This document shows, piece after piece, positions 35,713-44,179 of a DNA stretch of 48,922 nt (position 1 is the stretch's first letter; the number at the start of each line of letters is the position of its first letter). Origin of the DNA: Noviherbaspirillum malthae (GTDB lineage Bacteria; Pseudomonadota; Gammaproteobacteria; Burkholderiales; Burkholderiaceae_D); assembly GCF_015352985.1 (NCBI RefSeq), contig NZ_JACYXF010000048.1, positions 1 through 48,922 of the forward strand, given 5' to 3'. The position numbers were made by a program, and so were the translations under genes. The notes under the pieces were generated by a model. That model searched no databases and had not been told where the DNA came from. It was given only the letters and a program-made list of their open reading frames with translations.

Positions 35713-36432
35713 ATGGCAAGCGGCAACGCTAGTGTGCAACGGGGTGAATCATCGCGGCGCGGTCGCCCTTTCCCAAGCGCCTCGGCCGGTGGGCCGATGC
35801 AGAACCGTAGCTGGATTTCCATCGCGCTGGGCGCTGCGGCGCTCGCGCTCACCGCTGCCGCAGGCGTGGCCGCGGTACGCGCGAGGCGCGGTCTGCAGCT
35901 CGACCGTGGGAAAGCGGACAGCAAGGGACAGGGCGGCACCTCCATCGGCGAGCCGTCGACAGAGCGCTCAATTACGATCGGCAAGACGGCGGACGAGCTT
36001 CGCCATTGCTGGCTCGATCCGAGAACGCTGCCGCAAATCATGGCGGGCTTCGCGACCGTGCATGCGACCGGCGACGGCCGCATGCACTGGAAGGTGAAGG
36101 GACCGCTCGGCCGCGCCTACGAATGGGACGCCGAGACAGTGGATCGATCCGGTGAAGGCATAGGTTGGCGCTCGCTTGCCGACGCCGCCATCTCGAACGA
36201 GGGACAGTTCCGCTTCCACCCCGCCTCGGCTGGCCGCGGCACCGTGGCCACCCTGCACTTTCGTTTCGACCCGCCCGGTGGCGCGCTCGGCGACGGGCTC
36301 CTCGAACTCCTGGGAACCACACCTCTGAACCTGGTCGCTGACGGGGCGCTGCGCCGCTTCAAGAATCTCGCCGAAACCGGTGAGTTCCCGACCACTGTGC
36401 GCCAGCCTGCTGCTCGCGCCGACACACACTAA
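35713..36432 (+). CDS. SRPBCC (START-like) protein with membrane segment
   Basis: The protein has 239 residues. A hydrophobic segment (WISIALGAAALALTAAAGVAAV, about 35-56) is followed by a START-like domain: ERSITIGKTADELRHCWLDPRTLPQIMAGFATV, MHWKVKGPLGRAYEWDAET and GQFRFHPASAGRGTVATLHFRFDPPGG. SRPBCC domains bind hydrophobic ligands, and proteins of this layout often occur next to zinc alcohol dehydrogenases, as here (12 bases to the next gene). GAAAGG decides the ATG at 35713; a TTG two codons earlier is too close to it. Function unknown. Confidence 0.82.
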   Translation: MASGNASVQRGESSRRGRPFPSASAGGPMQNRSWISIALGAAALALTAAAGVAAVRARRGLQLDRGKADSKGQGGTSIGEPSTERSITIGKTADELRHCWLDPRTLPQIMAGFATVHATGDGRMHWKVKGPLGRAYEWDAETVDRSGEGIGWRSLADAAISNEGQFRFHPASAGRGTVATLHFRFDPPGGALGDGLLELLGTTPLNLVADGALRRFKNLAETGEFPTTVRQPAARADTH

Positions 36433-36444
36433 GGAGAGCAGGAC

Positions 36445-37617
36445 ATGCGAGCACTGTACTGGAACGGCGTGAACGACCTGCGTGTCGGCACGGTGAAAGA
36501 CCCCGAGATCGTGAACCCGCACGACGCCATCCTGCGCGTCAGCCTGTCGACGACTTGCGGCTCGGACCTGCACTTCATCGACGGCTACATCCCGACCATG
36601 AAGGCCGGCGACGTGATCGGCCACGAATTCATGGGCGTGATCGAGGAGGTCGGCCCCGCGGTGAAGCGCGTCGCGAAAGGCGACCGCGTCGTCGTTCCTT
36701 CCTTCATCGTTTGCGGTCAATGCTGGTATTGCCAGCACGACCTTTACTCGTTGTGCGACAACACCCACCCCAAGCCCGAGCTGCAGGCGCCGCTGCTCGG
36801 CGGATATGCCACGGCCGGCATCTACGGCTACACCCACGCCTTCGGCGGCTACGCGGGCGCGCACGCGCAATACGTGCGCATACCGTTTGCCGACAATGAC
36901 TGCTTCAAGGTCCCTGACGGGGTGGCGGACGAGACGGCGCTGTTTCTCTCGGATGCGGCGCCGACTGGCTACATGGGCGCCGATTTCTGCAACATCCAGC
37001 CGGGTGACACGGTCGCCGTCTGGGGCTGTGGCGGCGTGGGCCTGATGGCGCAGCAGAGCGCGCGGCTGATGGGCGCCGAGCGGGTGATCGCGATCGACCG
37101 TTTTCCAGAGCGGTTGCGCATGGCGCGCGAGCACGCCGGCTCCGAGACGATCGACTACACGCAAGTCGACAGCGTCCTGGAGGTGCTGAGGGAGATGACA
37201 GGCGGGCGCGGCCCTGATTCCTGCATCGACGCGGTAGGCATGGAGGCGCACGGCACCGGGCCGCAATACGCCTATGATCGCGTGAAGCAGGCGCTGCGCC
37301 TGGAGACAGACCGAGGCGAGGCGCTGCGCGAGGCCGTCATGGCCTGCCGCAAGGGAGGCACGCTGTCGGTGCTCGGCGTCTACGGGCTGATCGACAAGTT
37401 CCCGATGGGCGTCATCATGAACAAGGGCATGACGGTGCGCAGCGCCCAGCAGCACGGGCAAGCCTACATGGACCGGCTGCTCGCGCACGCCCAGAAGGGT
37501 GAGCTGAACCCGGCCTACCTCGCCACGCACCGCTTCTCGCTTGAGGACGCTCCGCGCGGCTACGACATGTTCAAGCACAAGACGGACGGCTGCGTGCGGG
37601 CGGTGTTCGCGCCATAG
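36445..37617 (+). CDS. zinc-dependent alcohol dehydrogenase (formaldehyde dehydrogenase-like)
   Basis: The protein has 390 residues of the medium-chain dehydrogenase family. Catalytic zinc ligands are C38, H60 and E61 (TTCGSD, GHEFMG), structural zinc ligands are C90, C93, C96 and C104, and the NAD motif GCGGVG is at 194-199. The insert after the structural zinc loop resembles glutathione-independent formaldehyde dehydrogenases. It probably oxidises an alcohol or aldehyde with NAD. AGGAG precedes the ATG and it forms an operon with the SRPBCC gene. Confidence 0.92.
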   Translation: MRALYWNGVNDLRVGTVKDPEIVNPHDAILRVSLSTTCGSDLHFIDGYIPTMKAGDVIGHEFMGVIEEVGPAVKRVAKGDRVVVPSFIVCGQCWYCQHDLYSLCDNTHPKPELQAPLLGGYATAGIYGYTHAFGGYAGAHAQYVRIPFADNDCFKVPDGVADETALFLSDAAPTGYMGADFCNIQPGDTVAVWGCGGVGLMAQQSARLMGAERVIAIDRFPERLRMAREHAGSETIDYTQVDSVLEVLREMTGGRGPDSCIDAVGMEAHGTGPQYAYDRVKQALRLETDRGEALREAVMACRKGGTLSVLGVYGLIDKFPMGVIMNKGMTVRSAQQHGQAYMDRLLAHAQKGELNPAYLATHRFSLEDAPRGYDMFKHKTDGCVRAVFAP

Positions 37618-37681
37618 AACCGGTCATTCAGCTGATGCGTAAATTTAATATCCATACAGAGCTTTCAACAAGGGAATATCC

Positions 37682-38794
37682 ATGCCCAGCTCAACCTCGA
37701 ACCTGCCGACTGACGAACCGCTCGGCACGCTTGAACCGGTCGTTCACTTTGACGGTGCCATGCCAACCGGCGTGACGGTGTCACGCCAAGGGCGGATTTT
37801 CATCAACTTCCCGAAATGGGGCGACGATGTCCGGTTCACCGTAGCCGAGATCAAGAACGGCTTGCCCGAGCCTTATCCGGACATGGCGTTCAACACCACC
37901 AATCCCGACGATCCATCCGCCGCACTGGTTTCGGTGCAAAGCGTAGTCGTCGATCCGGCCGACCGGCTATGGATTCTGGATACCGGCAGCCCGCTGTTCC
38001 AGCCGACGCAGCATGGCGGGCCAAAGCTGGTCTGCGTCGATCTTGCAACCGACACAGTGGCGCAAAAGATCCTGTTTCCCCAAGAGGTGGCATTGCCGAC
38101 CAGCTACTTGAACGACGTGCGCTTCAATCTGCGGCAAGGCAGCGCGGGCATGGCTTTCATTACCGACTCGTCCGACAAGGGCGCCAACGGCATCATCGTG
38201 GTGGATCTCGCCACCGGCGAAAGCTGGCGCCGCCTGCACGACCATCCATCGACTAAGCCGGAGCCGATGCAGGAATTCCTTCCGATCGTCGAGGGCCGGC
38301 CGTTCGTGCAGAAGCAGGACGGCAAAATGATTCCGGCTCCCAGCATGGGCTCGGACGGCATTGCCATTAGCGCCGACGGCGAACGGCTCTACTACTGCCC
38401 GTTGGGCAGCCGTCGCCTCTACAGCGTGGCGACCGCGGCGCTGATCGACCGCTCGCGCAGCGACGCCCACGTCGCCGCGACCATCGTTGACGAAGGCAAC
38501 AAAGGCGGCGGTTCGGACGGCCTGGAATCGGACGCGGCCGGCTGCCTCTATGCGACCGACTACGAGCACAACGCCATTCTGCGCCGCCGGCCGGCTGGCG
38601 ACTGGGAAACGGTAGTCCACGATCCGCGACTGCTATGGCCTGATACCCTATCCGTCGCGGCGGACGGCTATCTCTACGTCACTGCCAACCAACTGCATCG
38701 GCAGGCCCGCTATCACGGGGGTCAGGATCTGCGGCGCAAACCCTATACGCTTTTTCGCACAAAGATCAACGCCCAGCCGGTCGCGCTTGGCTAG
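37682..38794 (+). CDS. major royal jelly / Yellow-type beta-propeller protein
   Basis: The protein has 370 residues with no signal peptide. The sequence reads GTLEPVVHFDGAMPTGVTVSRQGRIFINFPKWGD, then VQSVVVDPADRLWILDTGSP, YLNDVRFNLRQGSAGMAFITDSSD and GSDGIAISADGERLYYCPLGSRRLYSV, which match the six-bladed propeller of the royal jelly/Yellow family, related to SMP-30 lactonases. Bacterial members have no settled function. It lies 64 bases after the dehydrogenase gene and may be co-transcribed. Confidence 0.86.
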   Translation: MPSSTSNLPTDEPLGTLEPVVHFDGAMPTGVTVSRQGRIFINFPKWGDDVRFTVAEIKNGLPEPYPDMAFNTTNPDDPSAALVSVQSVVVDPADRLWILDTGSPLFQPTQHGGPKLVCVDLATDTVAQKILFPQEVALPTSYLNDVRFNLRQGSAGMAFITDSSDKGANGIIVVDLATGESWRRLHDHPSTKPEPMQEFLPIVEGRPFVQKQDGKMIPAPSMGSDGIAISADGERLYYCPLGSRRLYSVATAALIDRSRSDAHVAATIVDEGNKGGGSDGLESDAAGCLYATDYEHNAILRRRPAGDWETVVHDPRLLWPDTLSVAADGYLYVTANQLHRQARYHGGQDLRRKPYTLFRTKINAQPVALG

Positions 38795-39350
38795 GGCGAA
38801 CCGGATCATCCTGATTGGGGGCCGGTCACATCCCCTTCTTCGCTGTATTGCGGTCGACCTTAAGCGCCTTGGCGTTTTTGTCTCTATGCAGCAATTGCGC
38901 ACCGCTGGCCGCACTCGGTTCGGCGGGCTGCTGATCGATGTCCGGCATGGGACCATAGGACGGAACTCCAGTGTTTTGTCCGGACACGTTCTTCGCTGGG
39001 TTGCGCATGCATTGCATATTCCGTTAGAAAAGATGATGCCGAATCACATGACGGCGTAGATGCCCTCACGCACTTTCTCCATGTCGATTTGGATGGCGCC
39101 GAGGCGCTTGGTTCTGCAATTTGGCCGGCCCTTGCCTTCCACGGAGTATTGACGACCGGCTGCTTCCCCCGCCTTGCAGGAGCATGGCCGCCGACAGCGC
39201 ATCGGCCAGCGGCAGGACGTCTACTACCTACATTCCTTTAGATACGCATACGCGTCCGCGTCAGCCTCCAGCATTCACTCTACGAAAATCATAAATGCCG
39301 GCAACCTCATTCAGCGATCAATTCCGGCACAATCCAACGTCTTGGCGCAT
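38795..39350. other. gene-poor stretch between the propeller gene and the hupE operon end
   Basis: Only the possible small minus-strand gene at 38826-39017 is noted here. No terminator or repeat was recognised. Confidence 0.4.
38826..39017 (-). CDS. possible small hydrophilic protein
   Basis: The frame encodes 63 residues. After MQCMRNPAKN it reads SGQNTGVPSYGPMPDIDQQP and ends KALKVDRNTAKKGM. The composition (P, D, K, Q, S, almost no hydrophobic core) suits a disordered protein and is not like antisense noise. A GGA lies 8-14 bases before the two candidate Met codons. No known domain. The start could be 39008 instead. Confidence 0.4.
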   Translation of the reverse strand: MQCMRNPAKNVSGQNTGVPSYGPMPDIDQQPAEPSAASGAQLLHRDKNAKALKVDRNTAKKGM

Positions 39351-39428
39351 CTAACTAAGCAGCCAGCAGGCAACGGTAGCTGAAAAAATCAGTAGCAGGA
39401 TATTGGCAATTAGATCGTCTGCGTTCAT
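39351..39428 (-). CDS. possible 25-residue membrane peptide following hupE
   Basis: Fifteen bases after the hupE-like stop, an ATG opens a frame of 25 residues, starting MNADDLIANILLLIFSATVA and ending CWLLS before TAG. It has a short acidic head and one hydrophobic helix, a form typical of small membrane peptides that accompany transporters. No clear ribosome-binding site stands before it, so it would depend on coupling to hupE translation. Confidence 0.35.
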   Translation of the reverse strand: MNADDLIANILLLIFSATVACWLLS

Positions 39429-39443
39429 GGCACTATTTCGATC

Positions 39444-40601
39444 TCAGATGTCAATCAAGCTGAGATCGAATGCTCGCTGGATCAGCCAGACTGTTCCGAC
39501 GGCGACTATCATGGTCGAGCCGGCTGTGAATACCAACCTGCGATAAAACCATGTCTGTCTCAGCGCATACGCGATCGGCAGGAATGCGGCGACGATTGCC
39601 ATCTGCCCAATCTCGACACCCATATTGAAACCAAGAAGTGCCACCGCCAGGGATGACGCAGGAAGCCCGAGATCGGCGAGTACGCTGGCAAACCCGAAAC
39701 CGTGAATCAGGCCGAAGAGAAAGGCAACCACCCAGCGCCTGCCTTGCACCAGCGGATAAAGATTGTTCAGCGCAGCGACAATGACCGACGCCGCTATGGC
39801 AGACTCCACCCATCGAGCGGGCAACGTAACAAGCTGGAGCGTCGATAATGTCAATGTAAGCGAGTGCGCAATGGTAAAGGCGGTTACGATCTTCAGCACA
39901 TCCACCGCAGCGTCTTTGAGGCTCTCGCCGGGACGCCAATGGGTGCCGGAAGGTGCCAATACCGCGGGTAACAGCAGGGAAAATAAAAAAAGCAGGTGGT
40001 CGAAGCCTATCCAGATATGCCATATACCCGTCTTCAGGAATTGCATGGCTTGTTCAACACGGCTCGTCTGATCCGGCATGAAGGACTGGGTGCGATGCTC
40101 AGGATCGAAGACGGCAGTCGAGGTACCGTTGGCGGAATTGAATTTAACCAATCCCTTATGCTGCGGATCGATGTCAAACAGCAGGTTGTACCGCACCTCC
40201 AGCCTCTGGACGATATCTGGACATAGGGCATCGAAGTTTAATGCAGCATAGGCGCCGTCGCTATGCCGTTCTATCTGTTGCGTGGTTACCTGGACCGGAC
40301 ATGGCTTGTCATTTGAAGATATCGCCAAACGAGATAAGGCGTACTGGCTGATGTCCGGGTGCCTGGAGCGGACTTCGTTCCATGTGATCTCGCCATTGCC
40401 GTTCATGTCAAGGCCGATCGCGACGTCAAGGTCACGCAGCGCAATGTCCCATTGACCATGGACCGTGGCAGCTTCGATGCGCAGGCCAAGGTAACTGTCG
40501 CTGAACTTGTCCGCGTGGGCTTGCGCAGTCAAGAAGCAGAGAAACAGCACCATGAAAAAACGAACCAGACGGTGCATGGATCGAGGCAGACTGGCTTTCA
40601 T
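39444..40601 (-). CDS. HupE/UreJ-like membrane protein with periplasmic EF-hand domain
   Basis: The protein has 385 residues. A signal peptide (cleavage near AQAHA, 30) precedes a periplasmic part of about 170 residues, then some seven membrane helices. The first is near IWHIWIGFDHLLFLFSLLLP, which has the H...DHLLF motif of HupE/UreJ proteins linked to nickel and cobalt transport. The periplasmic part has a canonical EF-hand loop, DMNGNGEITWNE at 65-76, with Asp, Asn, Asn, Ile and Glu in the expected places, so it may bind calcium or another metal. Its ATG overlaps the stop of the TPR gene (TAATG). It shares the ECF-type promoter ahead of the TPR gene. Confidence 0.88.
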   Translation of the reverse strand: MKASLPRSMHRLVRFFMVLFLCFLTAQAHADKFSDSYLGLRIEAATVHGQWDIALRDLDVAIGLDMNGNGEITWNEVRSRHPDISQYALSRLAISSNDKPCPVQVTTQQIERHSDGAYAALNFDALCPDIVQRLEVRYNLLFDIDPQHKGLVKFNSANGTSTAVFDPEHRTQSFMPDQTSRVEQAMQFLKTGIWHIWIGFDHLLFLFSLLLPAVLAPSGTHWRPGESLKDAAVDVLKIVTAFTIAHSLTLTLSTLQLVTLPARWVESAIAASVIVAALNNLYPLVQGRRWVVAFLFGLIHGFGFASVLADLGLPASSLAVALLGFNMGVEIGQMAIVAAFLPIAYALRQTWFYRRLVFTAGSTMIVAVGTVWLIQRAFDLSLIDI

Positions 40602-41824
40602 TATTTTACCGATCCCTCAAGCTTCGCGATCAGGGGAGCAAGCGTCCTGTCCTCGAGCCCCGCCTGCCGTATCCAGTCAATGACCGGGCGGGCCGCAGCC
40701 CCATCATTCGCAGCGACAGCGGCTTCAAGCAGCAGACGGGCGTCGGCAGGCTCCTTTTGCACTTTCCAGTTTTGCCGGGCGTATTCAAGCGCTGCAATGG
40801 GATCGTGATGCAAATCCAATGCGAATCTTGCCTGCTCACGGCCATGAATGGCATCGCCGCGCATGCGCACTGCTTCAAGCCGTTCAGCCAGCAACGCGGT
40901 ATAGCGAGGCGCATCTGCGGAAGCGAGCGCTCGCAATGCAATGGCGTACCGCAGAAGAAGCACATCGACTTGCGTTCTCGTCGCAAGGAGCGACACCACC
41001 TTTTCTGCTTCTTTGGCGTCCAGCAGGAAGTCCGAGTAAGCAGCCAGCAGATAGTTGTCCGGTTTGCCAAGTGAGATTGCCTTCTCAAAATGACGACGTG
41101 CCGCGGCGTCATCACCCCGCCGTGCGGCCATTTCAGCCAGGAGTGTAAGCGACCAGGTGCGGATCGATGGGTCGATTTCACTGCCCGCTGTCTTGAGCGC
41201 GCCGTCTAGCTGTCGATATCCGGCTTCGGCTTGTCCATTCAGGCTGCGTACCGCGGAAAGGCAGGTAATGACGACAAGATTCGGTGCAAGGCCAACCAGT
41301 CGCCTGCAACTTGCCGAGGCTTGCGGATAGTCGCCCAGAACCTGCAGCACCGTCGCCTTGGTGAGCCACGCCTGCGCGTTTCGGGCGTCTTGTGCGAGCA
41401 CCGCATCCAGATCTGCCAGCGCCTCGGAAAAACGATGCGTACTTTGCGACAATGTTGCGCGCAGCACCCGGGCTTCCGCAGGCGGATCCTTCCTGCTCCA
41501 CCAAGGCGCCAATGCAGCCTGTGCATACCCCAAATAACGTGGATCACCGTCGTTGCGCCAAGTCTCGAGATAGCGTTTTGCAAGACGGATGCTCGCCTGC
41601 AGGTTTCCAGGGCTGGCGGCAACGGCCGCTCGCGCTCGTTCCAATTCCCGCTGTTCCGGAGAGGTACGGATGGGGACGCGTTCGAGCACCTCGTCTCCAC
41701 GTGACGGTGTGAACGGCGAGGCCTCGGCGTTGGAGACACAGGAAGCAACGAGTGCCAATACGGTGATACACCGCCGGATAGGTTGCCAGCAAGCAGATCG
41801 GGCAACAACAAGAATGGGCATCAT
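40601..41824 (-). CDS. exported TPR-repeat protein
   Basis: The protein has about 407 residues from the chosen start. A signal peptide ends near SNAEAS. The rest is made of helical TPR-like repeats such as NLQASIRLAKRYLETWRNDGDPRYLGYAQAALAPW, ALADLDAVLAQDARNAQAWLTKATVLQVLGDYPQA and GDDAAARRHFEKAISLGKPDN. It probably acts as a periplasmic or outer-membrane scaffold. The promoter at 41883-41910 puts the transcript start near 41876, so the TTG at 41911 is excluded; ATGs at 41857, 41848 and 41824 remain, and 41824 gives the best signal peptide. The stop overlaps the hupE-like ATG. Confidence 0.82.
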   Translation of the reverse strand: MMPILVVARSACWQPIRRCITVLALVASCVSNAEASPFTPSRGDEVLERVPIRTSPEQRELERARAAVAASPGNLQASIRLAKRYLETWRNDGDPRYLGYAQAALAPWWSRKDPPAEARVLRATLSQSTHRFSEALADLDAVLAQDARNAQAWLTKATVLQVLGDYPQASASCRRLVGLAPNLVVITCLSAVRSLNGQAEAGYRQLDGALKTAGSEIDPSIRTWSLTLLAEMAARRGDDAAARRHFEKAISLGKPDNYLLAAYSDFLLDAKEAEKVVSLLATRTQVDVLLLRYAIALRALASADAPRYTALLAERLEAVRMRGDAIHGREQARFALDLHHDPIAALEYARQNWKVQKEPADARLLLEAAVAANDGAAARPVIDWIRQAGLEDRTLAPLIAKLEGSVK

Positions 41825-41882
41825 ACGCAGTCCGGGAAAATATGACATAAGGACCATGACTGAGGTCTTCGGATACTGTCGT

Positions 41883-41910
41883 ATACGCAGAAATGCCCGA
41901 ACTGGATTCA
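41883..41910 (-). promoter_or_regulatory. ECF-type promoter of the TPR-hupE operon
   Basis: On the minus strand TGAATCC (41910-41904) is followed by 16 bases and CGTAT (41887-41883). The same motif with the same spacing stands before the DUF4331 and fasciclin genes. The expected start point is near 41876. Confidence 0.8.
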
Positions 41911-41995
41911 AAAAAATTCATCCAGCTGATTAACCAAGAATTGTCTATCAGGCTGGAAATCCTTCATACCGCAAGCAGGTGATATTTTTTAAGGC

Positions 41996-42017
41996 TCAGA
42001 CCGTTCATTCGGTCTGA
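41996..42017. promoter_or_regulatory. perfect inverted repeat between the divergent ECF promoters
   Basis: TCAGACCG (41996-42003) and CGGTCTGA (42010-42017) form a perfect 8-bp repeat with a 6-base TTCATT centre. No T-run follows on either strand, so it is not a typical terminator. Placed between the two divergent promoters, it may be an operator for an additional regulator. Confidence 0.5.
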
Positions 42018-42078
42018 AGACGCCAATGAATCACCAGCCCTACTATGCTTGATATTTCTCAAACCTGGCAGCGGCCGG

Positions 42079-42106
42079 TGAATCCGTTCGCCCATGCCGG
42101 ACGTAT
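42079..42106 (+). promoter_or_regulatory. ECF-type promoter of the DUF4331 gene
   Basis: TGAATCC (42079-42085), 16 bases, then CGTAT (42102-42106). The start point should be near 42113, about 60 bases before the ATG at 42174. Motif and spacing equal those ahead of the TPR and fasciclin genes. Confidence 0.8.
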
Positions 42107-42173
42107 GCGGTAATGCAGTGGTTGAAACTGCGCCCCACCGATGTTCGTACCTAACTCATTCCAGGAGAAGTCC

Positions 42174-43700
42174 ATGCATCCGCCAGTAGCCAATCATTTA
42201 ATACGCATGACCCTTGCGGCGGCAGCGCTTAGCAATCTCTTCATGATGCCTGCCATGGCATCGAGTCATCGCGAAGCTCCCTTCCTTACAGAGCAGCCCA
42301 AAGTCGACGGCACCGACCTTTACCTATTTCGCAGTTATGAGCCAGGACGCGAAGGCTATGTGACCGTCATGGCCAACTACATTCCGTTCCAGGATGCATT
42401 TGGCGGTCCGAACTTTTATCAGTTTGACGAGAACGGCCTCTATGAGATCCATTTCGACAACAATGGCGACGCAAAGGAAGACATCACGTTTCAGTTCCGC
42501 TTCAAGAACACGTCCAAGGCGACTGCTCTGACAGTCGGGGGAAAACAGGTAAAAATCCCCCTGATCAATTCCGGCCCGATTGATGGCGTCAATCCGGCCA
42601 CGCTGAATGTGCGCGAGTCCTATACCGTCGATATCGTGCGAGGCGACCGACGTACGGGTACCCGCGCAGCATTCATGATGGGGAACGGAAATCGCGAATT
42701 CGACAAGCCGGTGGACAATATTGGAGACAAGACCTTCGGCGGTGCGGGCGGTTATGAACGCTATGCGAACCAGCATATCCATGACGTTTCAATCCCGAAT
42801 TGCGGCAACGGCCGGGTTTTCGTCGGCCAGCGCAAGGAACCGTTTTACATCGCCGTCGGAAAAACCTTTGACCTCTTCAACTTGAATCCGCTTGGGCCGG
42901 AAGTCGGCGGGAACGAAAACAATCTTGAAGGGAAGAATATCAGTACGATCGCCATGGAAATTCCCATTTCCTGCTTGACGACCGGAGGGGACCCCGTCAT
43001 CGGCGCTTATACAACAGCGAGCAAACGTCAGGGTCGGCTGATCAATCCGTCACCGGGCACTGGCCTGAATACAGCAACCAAGGAAGGCGGTGCGTGGACT
43101 CAGGTGTCTCGCCTCGGAATGCCGCTGGTGAACGAAGTGGTCATCGGCATGGATGACAAGAACAAGTTCAACGCATCCAAACCGTCGGGCGATGCGCAGT
43201 TTATTGACTATGTCACCAATCCTTCATTGCCGGCATTGATACAGACCTTGTTCCCCTCAGCCCCCGCCCCTACGAACTTCCCGCGGACTGATCTGGTGAC
43301 CGTTTTTCTCAAGGGAATTGAAGGTCTCAACCAGCCTAGGAACGTAGTGCCATCCGAAATGCTGCGGCTCAATACCTCGATTGCCCCGGCAGCCCGGGAA
43401 GCCCAGAATCCGCTGGGTGTAGCCGCCGGGGATAATGCAGGCTTCCCGAATGGCCGGCGGCCCGCCGACGATGTCGTCGACTTGTCGTTGCGTGTCGCCA
43501 TGGGTGCGCTCTGTGTTTTGACCGGGGCAAACGATACCCTTAAGGTGGGATGCAAACCATCCGATGCACCGGCTGGCGCTGCGCCATTAACCGACGGCGT
43601 GCGCAGAACAGCCGCGGATTATCGAGCCGCTTTCCCGTATTTCAACACACCGGTTCCAGGCAATGCGGCTGGCGCCGCCAACACCGCCGGCAATCAGTAA
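42174..43700 (+). CDS. secreted DUF4331 protein
   Basis: The protein has 508 residues. The signal peptide ends near PAMA (31), and the mature start SSHREAPFLTEQPKVDGTDLYLFRSYEPG is the signature of the DUF4331 family, whose function is unknown. Later family blocks are GLYEIHFDNNGDAKEDITFQFRF (a Ca-binding-like D/N loop), NISTIAMEIPISCL, SRLGMPLVNEVVIGMDDKNKFNASKPSGD and RRPADDVVDLSLRV. AGGAGAAG precedes the ATG. It leads an operon with a small lipoprotein 18 bases downstream and is divergent from TPR-hupE. Confidence 0.93.
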   Translation: MHPPVANHLIRMTLAAAALSNLFMMPAMASSHREAPFLTEQPKVDGTDLYLFRSYEPGREGYVTVMANYIPFQDAFGGPNFYQFDENGLYEIHFDNNGDAKEDITFQFRFKNTSKATALTVGGKQVKIPLINSGPIDGVNPATLNVRESYTVDIVRGDRRTGTRAAFMMGNGNREFDKPVDNIGDKTFGGAGGYERYANQHIHDVSIPNCGNGRVFVGQRKEPFYIAVGKTFDLFNLNPLGPEVGGNENNLEGKNISTIAMEIPISCLTTGGDPVIGAYTTASKRQGRLINPSPGTGLNTATKEGGAWTQVSRLGMPLVNEVVIGMDDKNKFNASKPSGDAQFIDYVTNPSLPALIQTLFPSAPAPTNFPRTDLVTVFLKGIEGLNQPRNVVPSEMLRLNTSIAPAAREAQNPLGVAAGDNAGFPNGRRPADDVVDLSLRVAMGALCVLTGANDTLKVGCKPSDAPAGAAPLTDGVRRTAADYRAAFPYFNTPVPGNAAGAANTAGNQ

Positions 43701-43718
43701 TCGGTCAAGGAGCATTCC

Positions 43719-44000
43719 ATGTTAAGCAAACGCACTCTCCTCGAAACCGCAGCCTGCGGCGCGCTGCTGGCTGCATTGACCGCCTGCGGCGGCAGCGGCT
43801 CAGATGATGTCGCTTCGGCCAGCCCCGGCACGGGGGCTGGGAACAACACTGGAAATCCTCAACAGCCCGCTGTCGGTGATTCCTTTGTTGCTCAGGTACT
43901 GTCTTTCCTTTCTGGCACATCCGAAACGAGCGAGCCGCAAGCCATTGATGCAATTACCACCACCGCACCGGACGCAAGTGATCCGCAGCCGGTCAGCTGA
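43719..44000 (+). CDS. small lipoprotein downstream of the DUF4331 gene
   Basis: The protein has 93 residues. The lipoprotein signal MLSKRTLLETAACGALLAAL is followed by TACGGSGSDD, with the lipobox cysteine at 23. The mature part is low in complexity, with S, T, D, P and G and no domain. CAAGGAG stands before the ATG. It lies 18 bases after the DUF4331 gene and probably works in the same envelope assembly. The function is unknown. Confidence 0.8.
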   Translation: MLSKRTLLETAACGALLAALTACGGSGSDDVASASPGTGAGNNTGNPQQPAVGDSFVAQVLSFLSGTSETSEPQAIDAITTTAPDASDPQPVS

Positions 44001-44010
44001 CGATTGTTTT

Positions 44011-44035
44011 GCTCGCCGCTGGTGGCGCGGCGAGC
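44011..44035. terminator. hairpin after the small lipoprotein gene
   Basis: GCTCGCCGC (44011-44019) pairs perfectly with GCGGCGAGC (44027-44035) around a 7-base loop. It starts 10 bases after the lipoprotein stop. No T-run follows on the plus strand, so it may only attenuate transcription into the receptor gene or stabilise the upstream mRNA. Confidence 0.5.
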
Positions 44036-44179
44036 GGATTCTCCAACCGTCGTATATCTGCCCGCTGCGCGCAGCAGGCAATTTTCCAGGGCTGTGCAGG
44101 GCGATCAAGCGCTTGTATCAGTCACGCTCAGTTCGCCTGACGATCCGGACATACCGCTCAACCATTGACATATACCTTT

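Noticed and set aside
35968..37578. 536-codon minus-strand frame opposite the SRPBCC and dehydrogenase genes
   Set aside because: Spans two well-supported genes on the other strand; no domain content.
43719..44000. Stop-start region between lipoprotein and receptor as proof of one operon
   Set aside because: The gap is about 180 bases and contains a 9-bp hairpin, so co-transcription of the receptor cannot be claimed.
44028..44055. A fourth ECF-type promoter ahead of the TonB receptor
   Set aside because: CGTAT occurs at 44051-44055, but the bases 16 positions upstream (CGGCGAG) do not match TGAATCC.
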